Assembly (NCBI GenBank): GCA_016780605.1
Contig: JADHLS010000002.1
Location: forward strand, 1-24,917
DNA length: 24,917 nucleotides
Source of the DNA: Reyranella sp.
GTDB lineage: Bacteria > Pseudomonadota > Alphaproteobacteria > Reyranellales > Reyranellaceae
Direction: 5' to 3'
A program made the translations under genes and the position numbers. Positions within the stretch are counted from its first letter, which is position 1. Each line of letters opens with the position of its first letter. A model generated the notes under the pieces. That model worked only from the letters and a program-made list of their open reading frames with translations. It had not been told where the DNA came from and did no database searches. Shown piece by piece: positions 15,912-23,387 of this stretch.

Positions 15912-17378
15912 ATGGCTGCCTACGACATCGTCATCCGCAACGGCCAGGTTGCCGACGGCACCGGCAAGAAGCTGTTCGCCGCCGACGTGGCGCTGAAGGG
16001 CGACCGCATCGCCGCGGTCGAGACGCCGGGCTCGCTGAAGGGCGACAACGAGATCGACGCCAAGGGCAAGGTGGTAGCGCCGGGCTTCATCGACGTGCAC
16101 ACCCACGACGACACCGCCCTGATCGATAACCCGACCATGGCGATGAAAGCGAGCCAGGGCGTGACCACCGTGGTCTGCGGCAACTGCGGTGCCTCGGCCG
16201 CGCCCTATATTCGTCCCGACGTCGGGCACTTCCTGTCGCTGATCGTGCGCAATAAGGCCAACATCTCGAAGACCTTCGGCGAGTTCGCCGCCAAGGTCGA
16301 TGCTGCGAAGCCCGCCATCAACGGCACCTTCCTGATCGGCCATTCGACGTTGCGCATGAATTTCATGGGCGACGATCTCGCCCGTACCGCGACGGCCGGC
16401 GAGATCGGCGGCATGCGCGACCTCCTGGACCAGAGCCTGGAACAGGGCGCCATCGGCATGTCGAGCGGGCTCTTCTATGCCGTCGCCAACGCCGCCTCGA
16501 CTGACGAGGTGGCGGAGGTCGCCAAGCCCCTAGGCAAATGGGGTGGCGTCTACACCGCCCACATGCGCGACGAGGGCGAGAACATCCTGCCGGCGATGGA
16601 CGAGACCTTCGAGATCGGCCGGCGCGCCAGCGCCTCGATCATCGTCTCGCATCACAAGTGCTCGGGGCGCGCCAACTTCGGCCGCATGAAGGAGACGCTG
16701 CCCAAGTTCAGCGAGGCGATGAAGCAGCAGCAGATCGCCTTCGACGTCTATCCCTACGTCGCGGGCTCGACGATCCTGCGCAGCGACATGCTGGATCGCT
16801 CGGACAAGGTGCTGATCACCTGGTCGGACAAGGTGGCTGGCCTCGCCGGCCGCGACCTCAAGGAGATCGCCCAGGAGATGGGCTGCTCCATGCGCGAGGC
16901 CGCCGATCGCATCCAGCCGGCCGGCGCCATCTACTTCATGATGGACGAGAAGGACGTGCAGAGCGCGATGGCCCATCCCGGCGCCATGATCGGCTCGGAC
17001 GGCATTCCTTTCGACGCCCATCCCCATCCCCGCCTGTGGGGCACGTTTCCGCGCGTCCTGGGGCATTACTCGCGCGAGCTGAAGCTATTCCCGCTGGAAG
17101 ACGCGGTGCGGCGCATGACCTCGTATTCGGCGCAGCGCTTCGGCCTCACCAAGCGCGGCGAGGTGAAGCCCGGCTTCTATGCCGACATCTGCATCTTCGA
17201 TCCGGCGACGGTGATCGACACCGCGACCTTCGAGAAGCCGATCTCACCGGCCAAGGGCATCGACGTCGTGCTGTGCAACGGCGCGGTCGTGTGGCGCGAC
17301 GGTAAGCCCGGCGGCGGCCGCGCAGGCCGCGCGCTCCGGCGTCAGGACCTGCAGGCTGAGGCGAAGCCGAAGCCCTGA
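15912..17378 (+). CDS. N-acyl-D-amino-acid deacylase (D-aminoacylase family)
   Basis: A 488-residue amidohydrolase-superfamily enzyme that would hydrolyse N-acyl-D-amino acids. The zinc-site residues of D-aminoacylase are all present: GFIDVHTHDD (His63, His65), CGNCGAS (Cys92), TAHMRDEG (His217), VSHHKCSG (His247) and the catalytic Asp363 in GSDGIPFDAH. The N-terminal YDIVIRNGQVADGTG and the C-terminal KPGFYADICIFDP are the small beta-sandwich halves. The start has GGAG about 11 bp upstream. It is tightly coupled to the mlrC-like gene before it. The last 15-20 residues (R/K/A-rich) run into an intergenic repeat and look like a recent extension. Confidence 0.92.
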   Translation: MAAYDIVIRNGQVADGTGKKLFAADVALKGDRIAAVETPGSLKGDNEIDAKGKVVAPGFIDVHTHDDTALIDNPTMAMKASQGVTTVVCGNCGASAAPYIRPDVGHFLSLIVRNKANISKTFGEFAAKVDAAKPAINGTFLIGHSTLRMNFMGDDLARTATAGEIGGMRDLLDQSLEQGAIGMSSGLFYAVANAASTDEVAEVAKPLGKWGGVYTAHMRDEGENILPAMDETFEIGRRASASIIVSHHKCSGRANFGRMKETLPKFSEAMKQQQIAFDVYPYVAGSTILRSDMLDRSDKVLITWSDKVAGLAGRDLKEIAQEMGCSMREAADRIQPAGAIYFMMDEKDVQSAMAHPGAMIGSDGIPFDAHPHPRLWGTFPRVLGHYSRELKLFPLEDAVRRMTSYSAQRFGLTKRGEVKPGFYADICIFDPATVIDTATFEKPISPAKGIDVVLCNGAVVWRDGKPGGGRAGRALRRQDLQAEAKPKP

Positions 17379-17437
17379 GCGAAGCGAAGGGCCTGCAACA
17401 GATCCCTCGCTGCGCTCGGGATGACGGCTACGCCGTC
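17375..17437. repeat. Imperfect inverted repeat at convergent gene ends
   Basis: Between the D-aminoacylase and dksA stops, CCTGAGCGAAGCGAAGG is imperfectly inverted as CCCTCGCTGCGCTCGGG. It is followed by a small hairpin GACGGC-TAC-GCCGTC that overlaps the dksA stop. It differs from the element at 8032 and 24139. It could serve as a terminator for both genes. Confidence 0.55.
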
Positions 17438-17861
17438 AGTCGGCGCCTTCGTCGCGGCGGGTGCGCTCGAGACGCTCGTGGCGCTCCTGCGCCTCGACCG
17501 AGAGCGTGGCGATCGGGCGGGCTTCGAGACGCTTCAACGAGATCGGCTCACCGGTCTCCTCGCAGTACCCGTAGGTGCCTTCGTCGATCGACTTCATCGC
17601 GCTGTCGATCTTGGAGATCAGCTTGCGGAAGCGGTCGCGGGTGCGCAGCTCCAGCGAGCGGTCGGTCTCGGCGGTGGCGCGATCGGCCAGATCGGGCTGC
17701 GCCAGGCTCTCCTCCTGCATGTTCTGCAGTGTCTGGTTGGATTCCTCGATCAGCTCGTTCTTCCACTTCAGCAGCTTCTGGCGGAAGTATTCCTGCTGCA
17801 TCGGGTTCATGAAGGCTTCGCGTTCAGTCGGCCGGTAATTCTGCGGCAACGTGATCGACAT
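17436..17861 (-). CDS. dksA: RNA polymerase-binding transcription factor DksA
   Basis: A 141-residue DksA of the alphaproteobacterial type. It binds the RNA polymerase secondary channel and, with ppGpp, adjusts initiation at rRNA and amino-acid promoters. A coiled coil spans about residues 22-90 and its tip carries the D-x-x-D-x-A motif (Asp57, Asp60, Ala62) needed for activity. The globular part has only Cys100 of the usual four zinc cysteines: the others are Thr103, Ser121 and Ala124. This is common in alphaproteobacterial DksA and makes it zinc-independent. The start was chosen from the conserved SITLPQNYRPTEREAF opening. It has its own promoter and a hairpin-bearing leader of about 63 nt. 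Confidence 0.95.
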   Translation of the reverse strand: MSITLPQNYRPTEREAFMNPMQQEYFRQKLLKWKNELIEESNQTLQNMQEESLAQPDLADRATAETDRSLELRTRDRFRKLISKIDSAMKSIDEGTYGYCEETGEPISLKRLEARPIATLSVEAQERHERLERTRRDEGAD

Positions 17862-17893
17862 CGTCGGCAACTCCACTCGCAGCGACTTAACTG

Positions 17894-17915
17894 ACCGCCT
17901 CGAGGGCAAGGCGGT
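17894..17915 (-). promoter_or_regulatory. Hairpin in the dksA leader
   Basis: ACCGCCT and AGGCGGT form a 7-bp stem with an 8-nt loop, near the 5' end of the predicted dksA transcript. No U-tract follows it on the minus strand, so it is not a plain terminator. A role in mRNA stability or control is possible. Confidence 0.45.
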
Positions 17916-17930
17916 TCTTGAGGCGCGCGG

Positions 17931-17958
17931 AGTATAGGGACGGCCGATGACTCCGCAA
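17931..17958 (-). promoter_or_regulatory. dksA promoter
   Basis: On the minus strand TTGCGG (17953-17958) lies 16 bp before TATACT (17931-17936), a good sigma70-type -10. Transcription would start near 17925. Confidence 0.65.
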
Positions 17959-18061
17959 CATGGTTCACTGTTGCTAGCCGCTACTTGTCGTGCAGTGCAG
18001 CAAAGTCCGGAACCTGAAATCCTCACAAACCACGCGCAATTATGGTGCCAAGATGGCAGTC

Positions 18062-18820
18062 CTATTGCAGTGCCGCAAACGCCCCCAGGTTGAGCAGCCG
18101 CGCGAACCCCGCCGTCAGGTCGAACTCCCCATCGACCCATGCCGCCGCCTCTTCCAGTGTCTTTCCGAGGGCAATGCCGTCCACGAACCGGGCTTCTGGC
18201 GGCGACAGGACGACGAAGGCCGCATCGTCGGGCCGACGCAGCACGAGCAGGTGCGCACCAGCGGCGTCGAGGTCGACGGTTCCCTCTGGCGCGCCGGGCT
18301 GGGAGGCCGCCCATATGCGGTCGAGAGGATGGGCGGAGCTCACCAGGGCGGTCCCAGACGCCAGGACCAGACGCAGCGAAAGCAAGCGGTCGGCGGGGAG
18401 AGCCGCCAGATCGGCGGCCGCCAGCCGTTCGTCAGTCGAGGCATGGAAAGCCGCGTTCAGGGCCCAGTCCAAACGGGCAACGTCGGCCAGGTAAGGCAGG
18501 CCGCGGGCGGGCTCATAGCCTGCGACGAAGGCGGGAAAGTCCTCGCCGTACTCGGCGAGAACCGGCTGCCGCGGCAGGTTCTCAGCGACGAAGGCGCGGG
18601 CGAGAGCGCGGAAGAAATCGCTGCCGACCACCGCCTGCACGGTGGGAAAGGTGGCCGCCAGAGCCGAGGCCAGGCTCTCCTGGACGTGGTGGCGATAGAC
18701 GCGCAGCCGCGCGGCGGAGGGGATGGCGTCGCCCAAAACCCCGGCCGCCAGATCGGGGCGGTCGGCGCCGGCGAGATGGGCGGCGAAGGCCGCCTGCAGG
18801 TCAGGCAGCGCGAGCGGCAT
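18062..18820 (-). CDS. bufC: BufC/HvfC-type RiPP maturation protein (DUF2063)
   Basis: A 252-residue protein with an N-terminal DUF2063 domain (LPDLQAAFAAHL; RLRVYRHHVQESLASALAAT; FPTVQAVVGSDFF; PVLAEYGEDFPAFV) and a variable C-terminal half. Formerly called a putative DNA-binding domain, it is now seen as the partner of the DUF692 (MNIO) enzyme in making modified-cysteine peptides, probably by binding the precursor. Its start lies inside the bufB gene (20-bp overlap), which implies coupled translation. It is the last gene of the bufA-bufB-bufC operon. Partner role is family knowledge. Confidence 0.88.
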   Translation of the reverse strand: MPLALPDLQAAFAAHLAGADRPDLAAGVLGDAIPSAARLRVYRHHVQESLASALAATFPTVQAVVGSDFFRALARAFVAENLPRQPVLAEYGEDFPAFVAGYEPARGLPYLADVARLDWALNAAFHASTDERLAAADLAALPADRLLSLRLVLASGTALVSSAHPLDRIWAASQPGAPEGTVDLDAAGAHLLVLRRPDDAAFVVLSPPEARFVDGIALGKTLEEAAAWVDGEFDLTAGFARLLNLGAFAALQ

Positions 18821-19640
18821 GCAGCCCGCCTGCAGTAGAGGTGATCCGATCGGCGCGCGCCGCCTCGTCGAGCAGCACGTCGAGTGCGGGCAGGTCGGTG
18901 TCCCATTCGATCAGGGTCGGCCGCGGACCGAAGCGGCGCACGACGTCGCCGAAGAGCGCCCAGACGCCGTCCTTCACCCGGCTGCCGTGGTCGTCGATCA
19001 GGATCGGCTCACCATCGGCATCGTTCACCGCGTGGCCGGCGAGGTGATACTGCACGATCGCCTCGCCCGGCAGGCTAAGCCAGTCACGCGCCTCCAATCG
19101 GAGATTGTGCGCCGTCACGGCGATGTTGTTGACGTCGAGCAGCAGCGCACAGCCGCTGCGCCGCGCCAGCTCGGACAGGAACGCCGGCTCGCTCAAGGTC
19201 GACTGCGCAAAGCCGAGATAGCAGGACGGGTTTTCGACCGCGACCCGGCGCCCGAGCGCATCCTGCAGGCGCTGCACGTTGTCGACCACGACGGCCAACG
19301 CCTCTTCGCTGTAGGGCAGCGGCAGCAGATCGTTGAAGTAACGTCCGCCGAAGGTGCTCCACGAGAGATGATCGGAGACCAGCGCCGGCTCGAGCCGCTT
19401 CACCAACGCGGCGACCCGCGCCAGATGCTCCTCGTCGAGGCCGTCGCACGAGCCCAGCGACAGGCCAACCGCGTGCACCGAGAAGGCGTAGTCGGCGCGC
19501 AGCCGCTCGACGGCCGCGAGAGCCGGCGAACTCGCCAGATAGTTCTCGGCATGGATCTCCAGGAACCCGGCGGCCGGCCGGTCGATCTCGATCTCCGCAA
19601 GATGCGGCGAGCGCAATCCGATGCCGGCGGCCGAGATCAT
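18801..19640 (-). CDS. bufB: BufB/HvfB multinuclear iron RiPP-modifying enzyme (DUF692, MNIO)
   Basis: A 279-residue TIM-barrel of the DUF692 family. These enzymes use two or three iron ions to oxidise cysteines of a precursor peptide. The metal-ligand blocks are all visible: SVHAVGLSLGS (His55), SDHLSW (His91), VENPS (Glu135), LLLDVNN (Asp169), QYHLAGH (His199, His203), DDHG (Asp217, His218) and LIEWD (Glu245). In bufferin clusters this enzyme converts cysteines of BufA to thiooxazole-type groups that bind copper. The ATG at 19640 lies 2 bp after the bufA stop; the longer upstream frame runs antisense-like through bufA and was rejected. It overlaps bufC by 20 bp. Confidence 0.93.
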   Translation of the reverse strand: MISAAGIGLRSPHLAEIEIDRPAAGFLEIHAENYLASSPALAAVERLRADYAFSVHAVGLSLGSCDGLDEEHLARVAALVKRLEPALVSDHLSWSTFGGRYFNDLLPLPYSEEALAVVVDNVQRLQDALGRRVAVENPSCYLGFAQSTLSEPAFLSELARRSGCALLLDVNNIAVTAHNLRLEARDWLSLPGEAIVQYHLAGHAVNDADGEPILIDDHGSRVKDGVWALFGDVVRRFGPRPTLIEWDTDLPALDVLLDEAARADRITSTAGGLHAARAA

Positions 19641-19642
19641 GG

Positions 19643-19888
19643 TCAGCCGGTGCTCAGCTTGCCGCCGACCAGCTTCTCGCAGACGCCCTTGGGAACCGAG
19701 ATCCAGGCATCGGCCTGCTGGTCCTTCTTCGAGGTGCCGGCGCAGGAGGAATGCGCGGTCTGGCAATCGTTCTTGCCGGCCTTGGCGACGCCGTAGCATT
19801 TTTCCATGTTGCCCTGCGCCTGCGCGGCAGCCGGCAGCACGAGCGCGGCCGCGAGGGCCGATGCGATGGCGATGCGGGTGGTGGTCAT
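19643..19888 (-). CDS. bufA: BufA1-type bufferin precursor peptide (DUF2282)
   Basis: An 81-residue precursor with a Sec signal peptide (cleavage likely after AQA, residue 24) and a short cysteine-bearing core: EKCYG (Cys31), NDCQTAHSSCAG (Cys42, Cys49) and GVCEKLVGG (Cys70). This four-cysteine DUF2282 pattern marks bufferin A1 peptides, modified by BufB with BufC and exported to bind copper in the periplasm. The start has AGGAGG at ideal spacing; the frame open to 19981 was not used. It is the first gene of the operon and is transcribed away from the DUF3553 gene, 59 bp between starts. Bufferin identity is family knowledge; copper binding here is inference. Confidence 0.93.
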   Translation of the reverse strand: MTTTRIAIASALAAALVLPAAAQAQGNMEKCYGVAKAGKNDCQTAHSSCAGTSKKDQQADAWISVPKGVCEKLVGGKLSTG

Positions 19889-19947
19889 CGGTATCCTCCT
19901 CGGGGATGATATGATCGTCTTATACATCACTTGGGAGTCACTAAAGC
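19889..19947. promoter_or_regulatory. Divergent control region, bufA operon and DUF3553 gene
   Basis: These 59 bp must hold the bufA operon promoter and the DUF3553 start signals. On the minus strand a TATAAG (19919-19924) resembles a -10 box, but no good TTGACA partner is present. A GTGACT upstream could be an ECF-type -35 element. Neither call is firm. Confidence 0.4.
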
Positions 19948-20157
19948 TTGTTCGACAAGCCCGGCAACGCCCTGCTTTCACCCGGCGACTTCGTGCGCCA
20001 CCCCGGCAAGCCCGACTGGGGCCAGGGCCAGGTGCAGTCGATGATCGGCCATCGCATCACCGTGAACTTCGAGAACGCCGGCAAAGTCGTCATCGACGGG
20101 AATGTGATCGAGCTGGAGAGAGTCCCCTCTTCCCCAAGCGATCCGATGCCGCGCTGA
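19948..20157 (+). CDS. DUF3553 domain protein
   Basis: A 69-residue protein that is essentially one DUF3553 domain: LSPGDFVRHPGKPDWGQGQV, QSMIGHRITVNFENAGKVVI and DGNVIELERV. The family is a small SH3-like barrel seen alone in alphaproteobacteria and fused to UvrD-type helicases elsewhere, so a nucleic-acid link is possible but unproven. The start is TTG with GGGAG ten bases upstream; no ATG fits. Its 3' end overlaps the convergent mobA-like gene by 68 bp. Confidence 0.88.
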   Translation: MFDKPGNALLSPGDFVRHPGKPDWGQGQVQSMIGHRITVNFENAGKVVIDGNVIELERVPSSPSDPMPR

Positions 20158-20800
20158 GCTCGGCCGGCGTGTTGACGTTCATGAACGGCGCGCCGCCGCC
20201 CGGCCAGGCAAGCTCGGCCAGCCGGTGACGCTCGGCGAACGCCTCGACGCGGCGCATCCCCTCCTCCAGGATCGCGCGCCGCAAGTCGTCGGCGAGCTTC
20301 ACCGACCAGACCGCGAGCGTGTTCTCGCGGCGGCGCCCATGCCGCACCATCAGGACGTCGGGCTCCGGTACGTGCATCAGGCCACACAGCCGCACCGTGA
20401 GGTCGAGCGGCAGGAACGGCACGTCGGTCGGGGCCGTAAGGATCCATCCGGCATGCGGATGGTGCTTCCGCGCCCATTCCATGCCGGCGAGGATGCCGGC
20501 GAGCGGTCCCAGCCGCCGGCCCTCGCGCGCCGCGGCGCGCCGGGTATCCGGCGGATCGGGGATCACTGGCACCTTGAGCGCGCGCACGCCGGGCAGCGGG
20601 TCGTTGGCGACGACGACCAGATCCATGACCTGCGGCCGCAGCCGTTCGACGACGTGGGCCACCATCGGCCGGCCGCCGAGCGTGCGCAGCGGCTTCAGCA
20701 CGCCCGGCCCCATGCGCCGGCCCTCGCCGCCGGCCAGCACGACACCGACCAGGGCGGCCGCGCGCACCGGTCCGAATTGTTGCACCGCTTTCATTGCCAT
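20090..20800 (-). CDS. MobA-like NTP transferase
   Basis: A 236-residue nucleotidyltransferase of the MobA family, which in molybdenum cofactor synthesis attaches GMP to molybdopterin. It has the GTP-binding loop VLAGGEGRRMG (21-31) with the following Lys36, GPLAGILAGM (98-107), LTAPTDVPF with the metal-binding Asp, and FMNVNTPAEL near the end. The TAPTDVPF segment departs from the usual S-C-D-x-P, so another NTP/sugar substrate is possible. No other molybdenum cofactor genes are near. Start at 20800 or 20794 cannot be settled; both lack a good Shine-Dalgarno. The last 22 codons overlap the convergent DUF3553 gene. Confidence 0.8.
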   Translation of the reverse strand: MAMKAVQQFGPVRAAALVGVVLAGGEGRRMGPGVLKPLRTLGGRPMVAHVVERLRPQVMDLVVVANDPLPGVRALKVPVIPDPPDTRRAAAREGRRLGPLAGILAGMEWARKHHPHAGWILTAPTDVPFLPLDLTVRLCGLMHVPEPDVLMVRHGRRRENTLAVWSVKLADDLRRAILEEGMRRVEAFAERHRLAELAWPGGGAPFMNVNTPAELSAASDRLGKRGLSPARSHSRR

Positions 20801-20858
20801 GATGGCACTATGCGGCCGGCCGAGAGACACGCAAGGGCAGAGACTCAGGAGGAAATGC

Positions 20859-21659
20859 ATGGCCTTCAGCATCACCAAGACAGCCAACTGGCTGCACCAG
20901 GTGCATCGCGCGCGCGCCGTCGTCGGCTGGTGGCCCGAGCAGTTCGCGATCGAAGATGAGCGCACCGCCTACAAGGTGCAGGATGCGCTGCTGAAGAAGC
21001 TGGTGCCCAAGCAGGGCCCGCTGGTCGGCTACAAGATCGCCCTCACGTCGCCGCAGATCTGGGAACAGACCGGCATCCGCGGCCCAGCCTACGGGCCGAT
21101 CCGCAAGAAGCGCGTGTTCGAGCACAAGGCCTCGGTGCGCGCCGACCAGTGGGCGCGCCTCGGCGTCGAGCTCGAGGTCATCCTCACCGTTAACGCCGAC
21201 GTGCCGCGGCCCAGGGACAAGCCGTACGACAAGGAATCGATCGAGCCCTACATCGGCGAGGCGCGTGCCGGTTTCGAGCTGATCGAGGATCGCGGCGCCG
21301 ACTACAGCCGTCTCAGCCTGACCTGGCTGGTGATGGATGTCGGCTGGAACGGCGGCTCGCTGCTCGCCAAGCCGAACAAGAACTGGCGGAGCCTCGACAT
21401 CGGCAATCTCGACGGCTCGATCGCCTTCGACGGCAAGGTGGTGCGCACCGGCAATTCGGGCGACGTGCTGGGCCATTGCTACAATGCGCTGGCCTGGCTC
21501 GCCAACAAGCTTGGCGAGCACGGCAAGACGCTGAAGAAGGGCATGATCGTCTCGACCGGCAGCATGGTCGCCTGCCAGTTCGTGCCGCCCGGCAGCACCG
21601 CCGTCGGCAAGATCGAGGGCCTGGGCGAGGTGACGCTGAAGTACGAGCTGCCGCGCTGA
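20859..21659 (+). CDS. 2-keto-4-pentenoate hydratase/FAH-family protein
   Basis: A 266-residue fumarylacetoacetate-hydrolase-fold protein closest to MhpD/HpaH hydratases, which add water to 2-hydroxypenta-2,4-dienoates in aromatic meta-cleavage pathways, and to the related oxalocrotonate decarboxylases. Seen are GPLVGYKIALTSPQ (53-66), the metal ligands Glu104 and Glu106 in GVELEVILT with Glu140 in GFELIED, and GNSGDVLGHCYNALAWLANK. AGGAGG 6 bp before the ATG makes the start firm. No other aromatic pathway gene is present, so the substrate is open. Confidence 0.9.
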   Translation: MAFSITKTANWLHQVHRARAVVGWWPEQFAIEDERTAYKVQDALLKKLVPKQGPLVGYKIALTSPQIWEQTGIRGPAYGPIRKKRVFEHKASVRADQWARLGVELEVILTVNADVPRPRDKPYDKESIEPYIGEARAGFELIEDRGADYSRLSLTWLVMDVGWNGGSLLAKPNKNWRSLDIGNLDGSIAFDGKVVRTGNSGDVLGHCYNALAWLANKLGEHGKTLKKGMIVSTGSMVACQFVPPGSTAVGKIEGLGEVTLKYELPR

Positions 21660-21673
21660 ACGAGACCGTGATG

Positions 21674-21715
21674 GCGCGCCGGAGTTACGGCCACGTGTGG
21701 TCAATCCGGCCGCGT
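21674..21715. terminator. Hairpin between convergent genes
   Basis: GCGCGCCGGA and TCCGGCCGCG form a nearly perfect stem (one bulge) around a nested CCAC/GTGG, between the stop of the hydratase-like gene and the end of the acyl-carrier-like gene. No T-tract follows, so intrinsic termination is not assured. Confidence 0.4.
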
Positions 21716-22027
21716 GCTCCTGGCGCCCGGCGGCTGCATCGCACGATCCCTCACGGCGGCGATCAGATCGCCGACGGTGACAAGCCGGTCGACTTCGTCG
21801 GCGGAAATTTCGACGTCGAACGCTTCCTCCACCAGCAGGACGACCTCGGCCAGATCGCAGATGTCTGCGCCCACGTCCTCGAAGCTGGCCGCGGGCGTGA
21901 TCGTGGCCCGAGGAACACCGAGCTGAGCGGCAACGGTGTTGGATATTTCCTCCTCGACATCATCCGGCGTGCCGACGTTGAAGCCGTTTGTCGGCGTCGA
22001 TGGCTGAGTTCGAACAGTGTCGGTCAT
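21701..22027 (-). CDS. Acyl carrier-like protein lacking the phosphopantetheine serine
   Basis: A 108-residue protein with a four-helix acyl-carrier core at about 22-93. It aligns well with ACP through FEDVGADICDLAEVVLLVEE and FDVEISADEVDRLVTVGDL. At the site where ACPs have D-S-L, it has Asp55-Ile56-Cys57, so the serine that carries phosphopantetheine is absent. It therefore cannot be a normal carrier; it may be a structural or regulatory partner, or degraded. The N-terminus is extended by about 20 low-complexity residues. AGGA precedes the ATG by 6 bp. No fatty-acid or polyketide enzyme gene is adjacent. Confidence 0.85.
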   Translation of the reverse strand: MTDTVRTQPSTPTNGFNVGTPDDVEEEISNTVAAQLGVPRATITPAASFEDVGADICDLAEVVLLVEEAFDVEISADEVDRLVTVGDLIAAVRDRAMQPPGARSTRPD

Positions 22028-22437
22028 GGCGGTCCTGCGAAGATGGCCCGACTCCAATAGTCACACCGGGGGAATCGACGTGACGTGGAGTCGGACCCGC
22101 CAGCGAAAACGAGGAGAAAAGCTGGCGTTACAGAAACACCGCGCCGTCGATGTGGGTTACGACCGCGCTCGTTTTTTTCTGCAAATGGCAGCGTCGGTCG
22201 CTGGCGGGCGTCGGCAACTGCGTGACATCCCACGCCGTTGCGCCATTTGTGATGGTCGAAACGAAGGACAGGGCCGGCTCAATAGTTGGCCGACCTTTCG
22301 GAGTGTCAACCATGTCTCCGGTTGCTCAAAGGGGGGTTACAGACAACCTTCGAAGCCCTTCTCCTAGACTTGCCTCTGCCCCTATCGGGCTCTAACGGGG
22401 GAGAGGGACATGATCATGACGCGTCGCCGACGCGCAT
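22028..22437. other. Intergenic stretch without a confident gene
   Basis: This gap of about 410 bp separates the acyl-carrier-like gene and the end of the membrane protein gene. It has lower GC and T-rich parts (for example a run of seven T near 22171). It holds one weak 61-codon frame on the minus strand, listed separately, and no RNA gene or repeat that I can see. Confidence 0.5.
22128..22313 (-). CDS. Possible small hypothetical protein
   Basis: A 61-codon frame beginning MVDTPKGRPTIEPALSFVST. It has ordinary amino-acid balance and no recognised domain. GGAG lies only 2 bp before the ATG, which is too close for efficient initiation. It may be real because the gap has no other content, but chance is as likely. 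Confidence 0.25.
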   Translation of the reverse strand: MVDTPKGRPTIEPALSFVSTITNGATAWDVTQLPTPASDRRCHLQKKTSAVVTHIDGAVFL

Positions 22438-23376
22438 TCACCAGAACCGTGGCGAGCCCCACAGCGCCACCGAGGTCCGCTCGTCGCGATGGCGCGCGCC
22501 CAGGGTGGCCCCGGCACAAGCCGCCGCCGCACCGATCGCCATCGCCGCCGCCGCCAGGAACGCTGCGATCAGCGTGGTCTTGCGCGCCTTGTCGGCGGCA
22601 TCCCGTGCTTTCTGCTCGGCGGTCTTGAGCTCGGCGAAGGCCTGATCGACACGCTTCTCGGCATCGGCCTGCGAGAGGCCCGTGCGCTGGCTGACCAGGC
22701 TCGCGAGCATCGTCCGGTCGTTGGCGTCGAGCTGCGGGTTGTGCAGGTTGGCCGTGAACGCCCGGGTGATCGGCGCGGCGAGATCGGCCCGCGAGGCGTT
22801 TGCCGCACCGTCTCCGGCCGGGGTGGCGCCACCGCCGCCGCCTGGCGCCGGCGCCAGCAGGCGATCGACCGCATAGTCGGTCGGCTGCATCGAGACTTGC
22901 GCGATCGCCGGATTGGAGCTGGCGCCGGCGGTTCCTGCAGCGGCGATTGCCGTGCCGGCCTTCAGCAGGCCAGCGGCGCCCGACAGCGCGAGGATGGCGC
23001 CCAGCACCACGCCCAGCGACCAGACCGCAAACCCATGGGCGCCGTCGCGGAAGTGGCGCTCGACCAGCGTGTCGGTCGTCCACGGCGAGCGCAGACGGCC
23101 GGCGAGATAACCGCCGGTGGCGAACGCAGCGACATGGACCAGGGCGATGTACAGGCCGGCCAGCACGGCCGCGCCCCTGGCCGAGATGCCGGCGTAAGGC
23201 TGCGGCGAGACGACCGAGAGGCCAAGGGCGCTGCCGAACGCCATCAGCACGACCAGCATGGCGAGCGCAGCCAGGGTACCGAGGATGATCGGCCCCCATT
23301 CGACATAGCGTCCGCCGGGAAGGTCGGTCGCGACGATGGTTGTGGTGTCGGGAGAAGTGGCGGTGACGACGGCCAT
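22438..23376 (-). CDS. Four-helix membrane protein of unknown function
   Basis: A 312-residue protein with hydrophobic helices near residues 28-52, 66-88, 116-140 and 268-292. Between helices 3 and 4 lies a large A/G-rich, partly charged region (about 150-265) with a helical TGLSQADAEKRVDQAF segment that may be periplasmic. I do not recognise a named family, though similar proteins are common beside stress genes in alphaproteobacteria. GAGGGAG precedes the ATG and lies right at the stop of the 24-residue peptide gene, so the two are co-translated. An EcfG-type promoter upstream of the pair implies general-stress induction. Confidence 0.8.
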   Translation of the reverse strand: MAVVTATSPDTTTIVATDLPGGRYVEWGPIILGTLAALAMLVVLMAFGSALGLSVVSPQPYAGISARGAAVLAGLYIALVHVAAFATGGYLAGRLRSPWTTDTLVERHFRDGAHGFAVWSLGVVLGAILALSGAAGLLKAGTAIAAAGTAGASSNPAIAQVSMQPTDYAVDRLLAPAPGGGGGATPAGDGAANASRADLAAPITRAFTANLHNPQLDANDRTMLASLVSQRTGLSQADAEKRVDQAFAELKTAEQKARDAADKARKTTLIAAFLAAAAMAIGAAAACAGATLGARHRDERTSVALWGSPRFW

Positions 23377-23387
23377 GTTTGTCTCCC

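Noticed and set aside
19889..19981. Longer bufA start at 19981
   Set aside because: It would destroy the signal peptide and ignore the ideal AGGAGG before 19888.
22410..22628. Plus-strand ORF with a strong GGGGGAGAGGGAC just before ATG
   Set aside because: The ribosome site is attractive, but after about ten codons it is antisense to the membrane protein and becomes R/P/S-rich. I saw no coding character.
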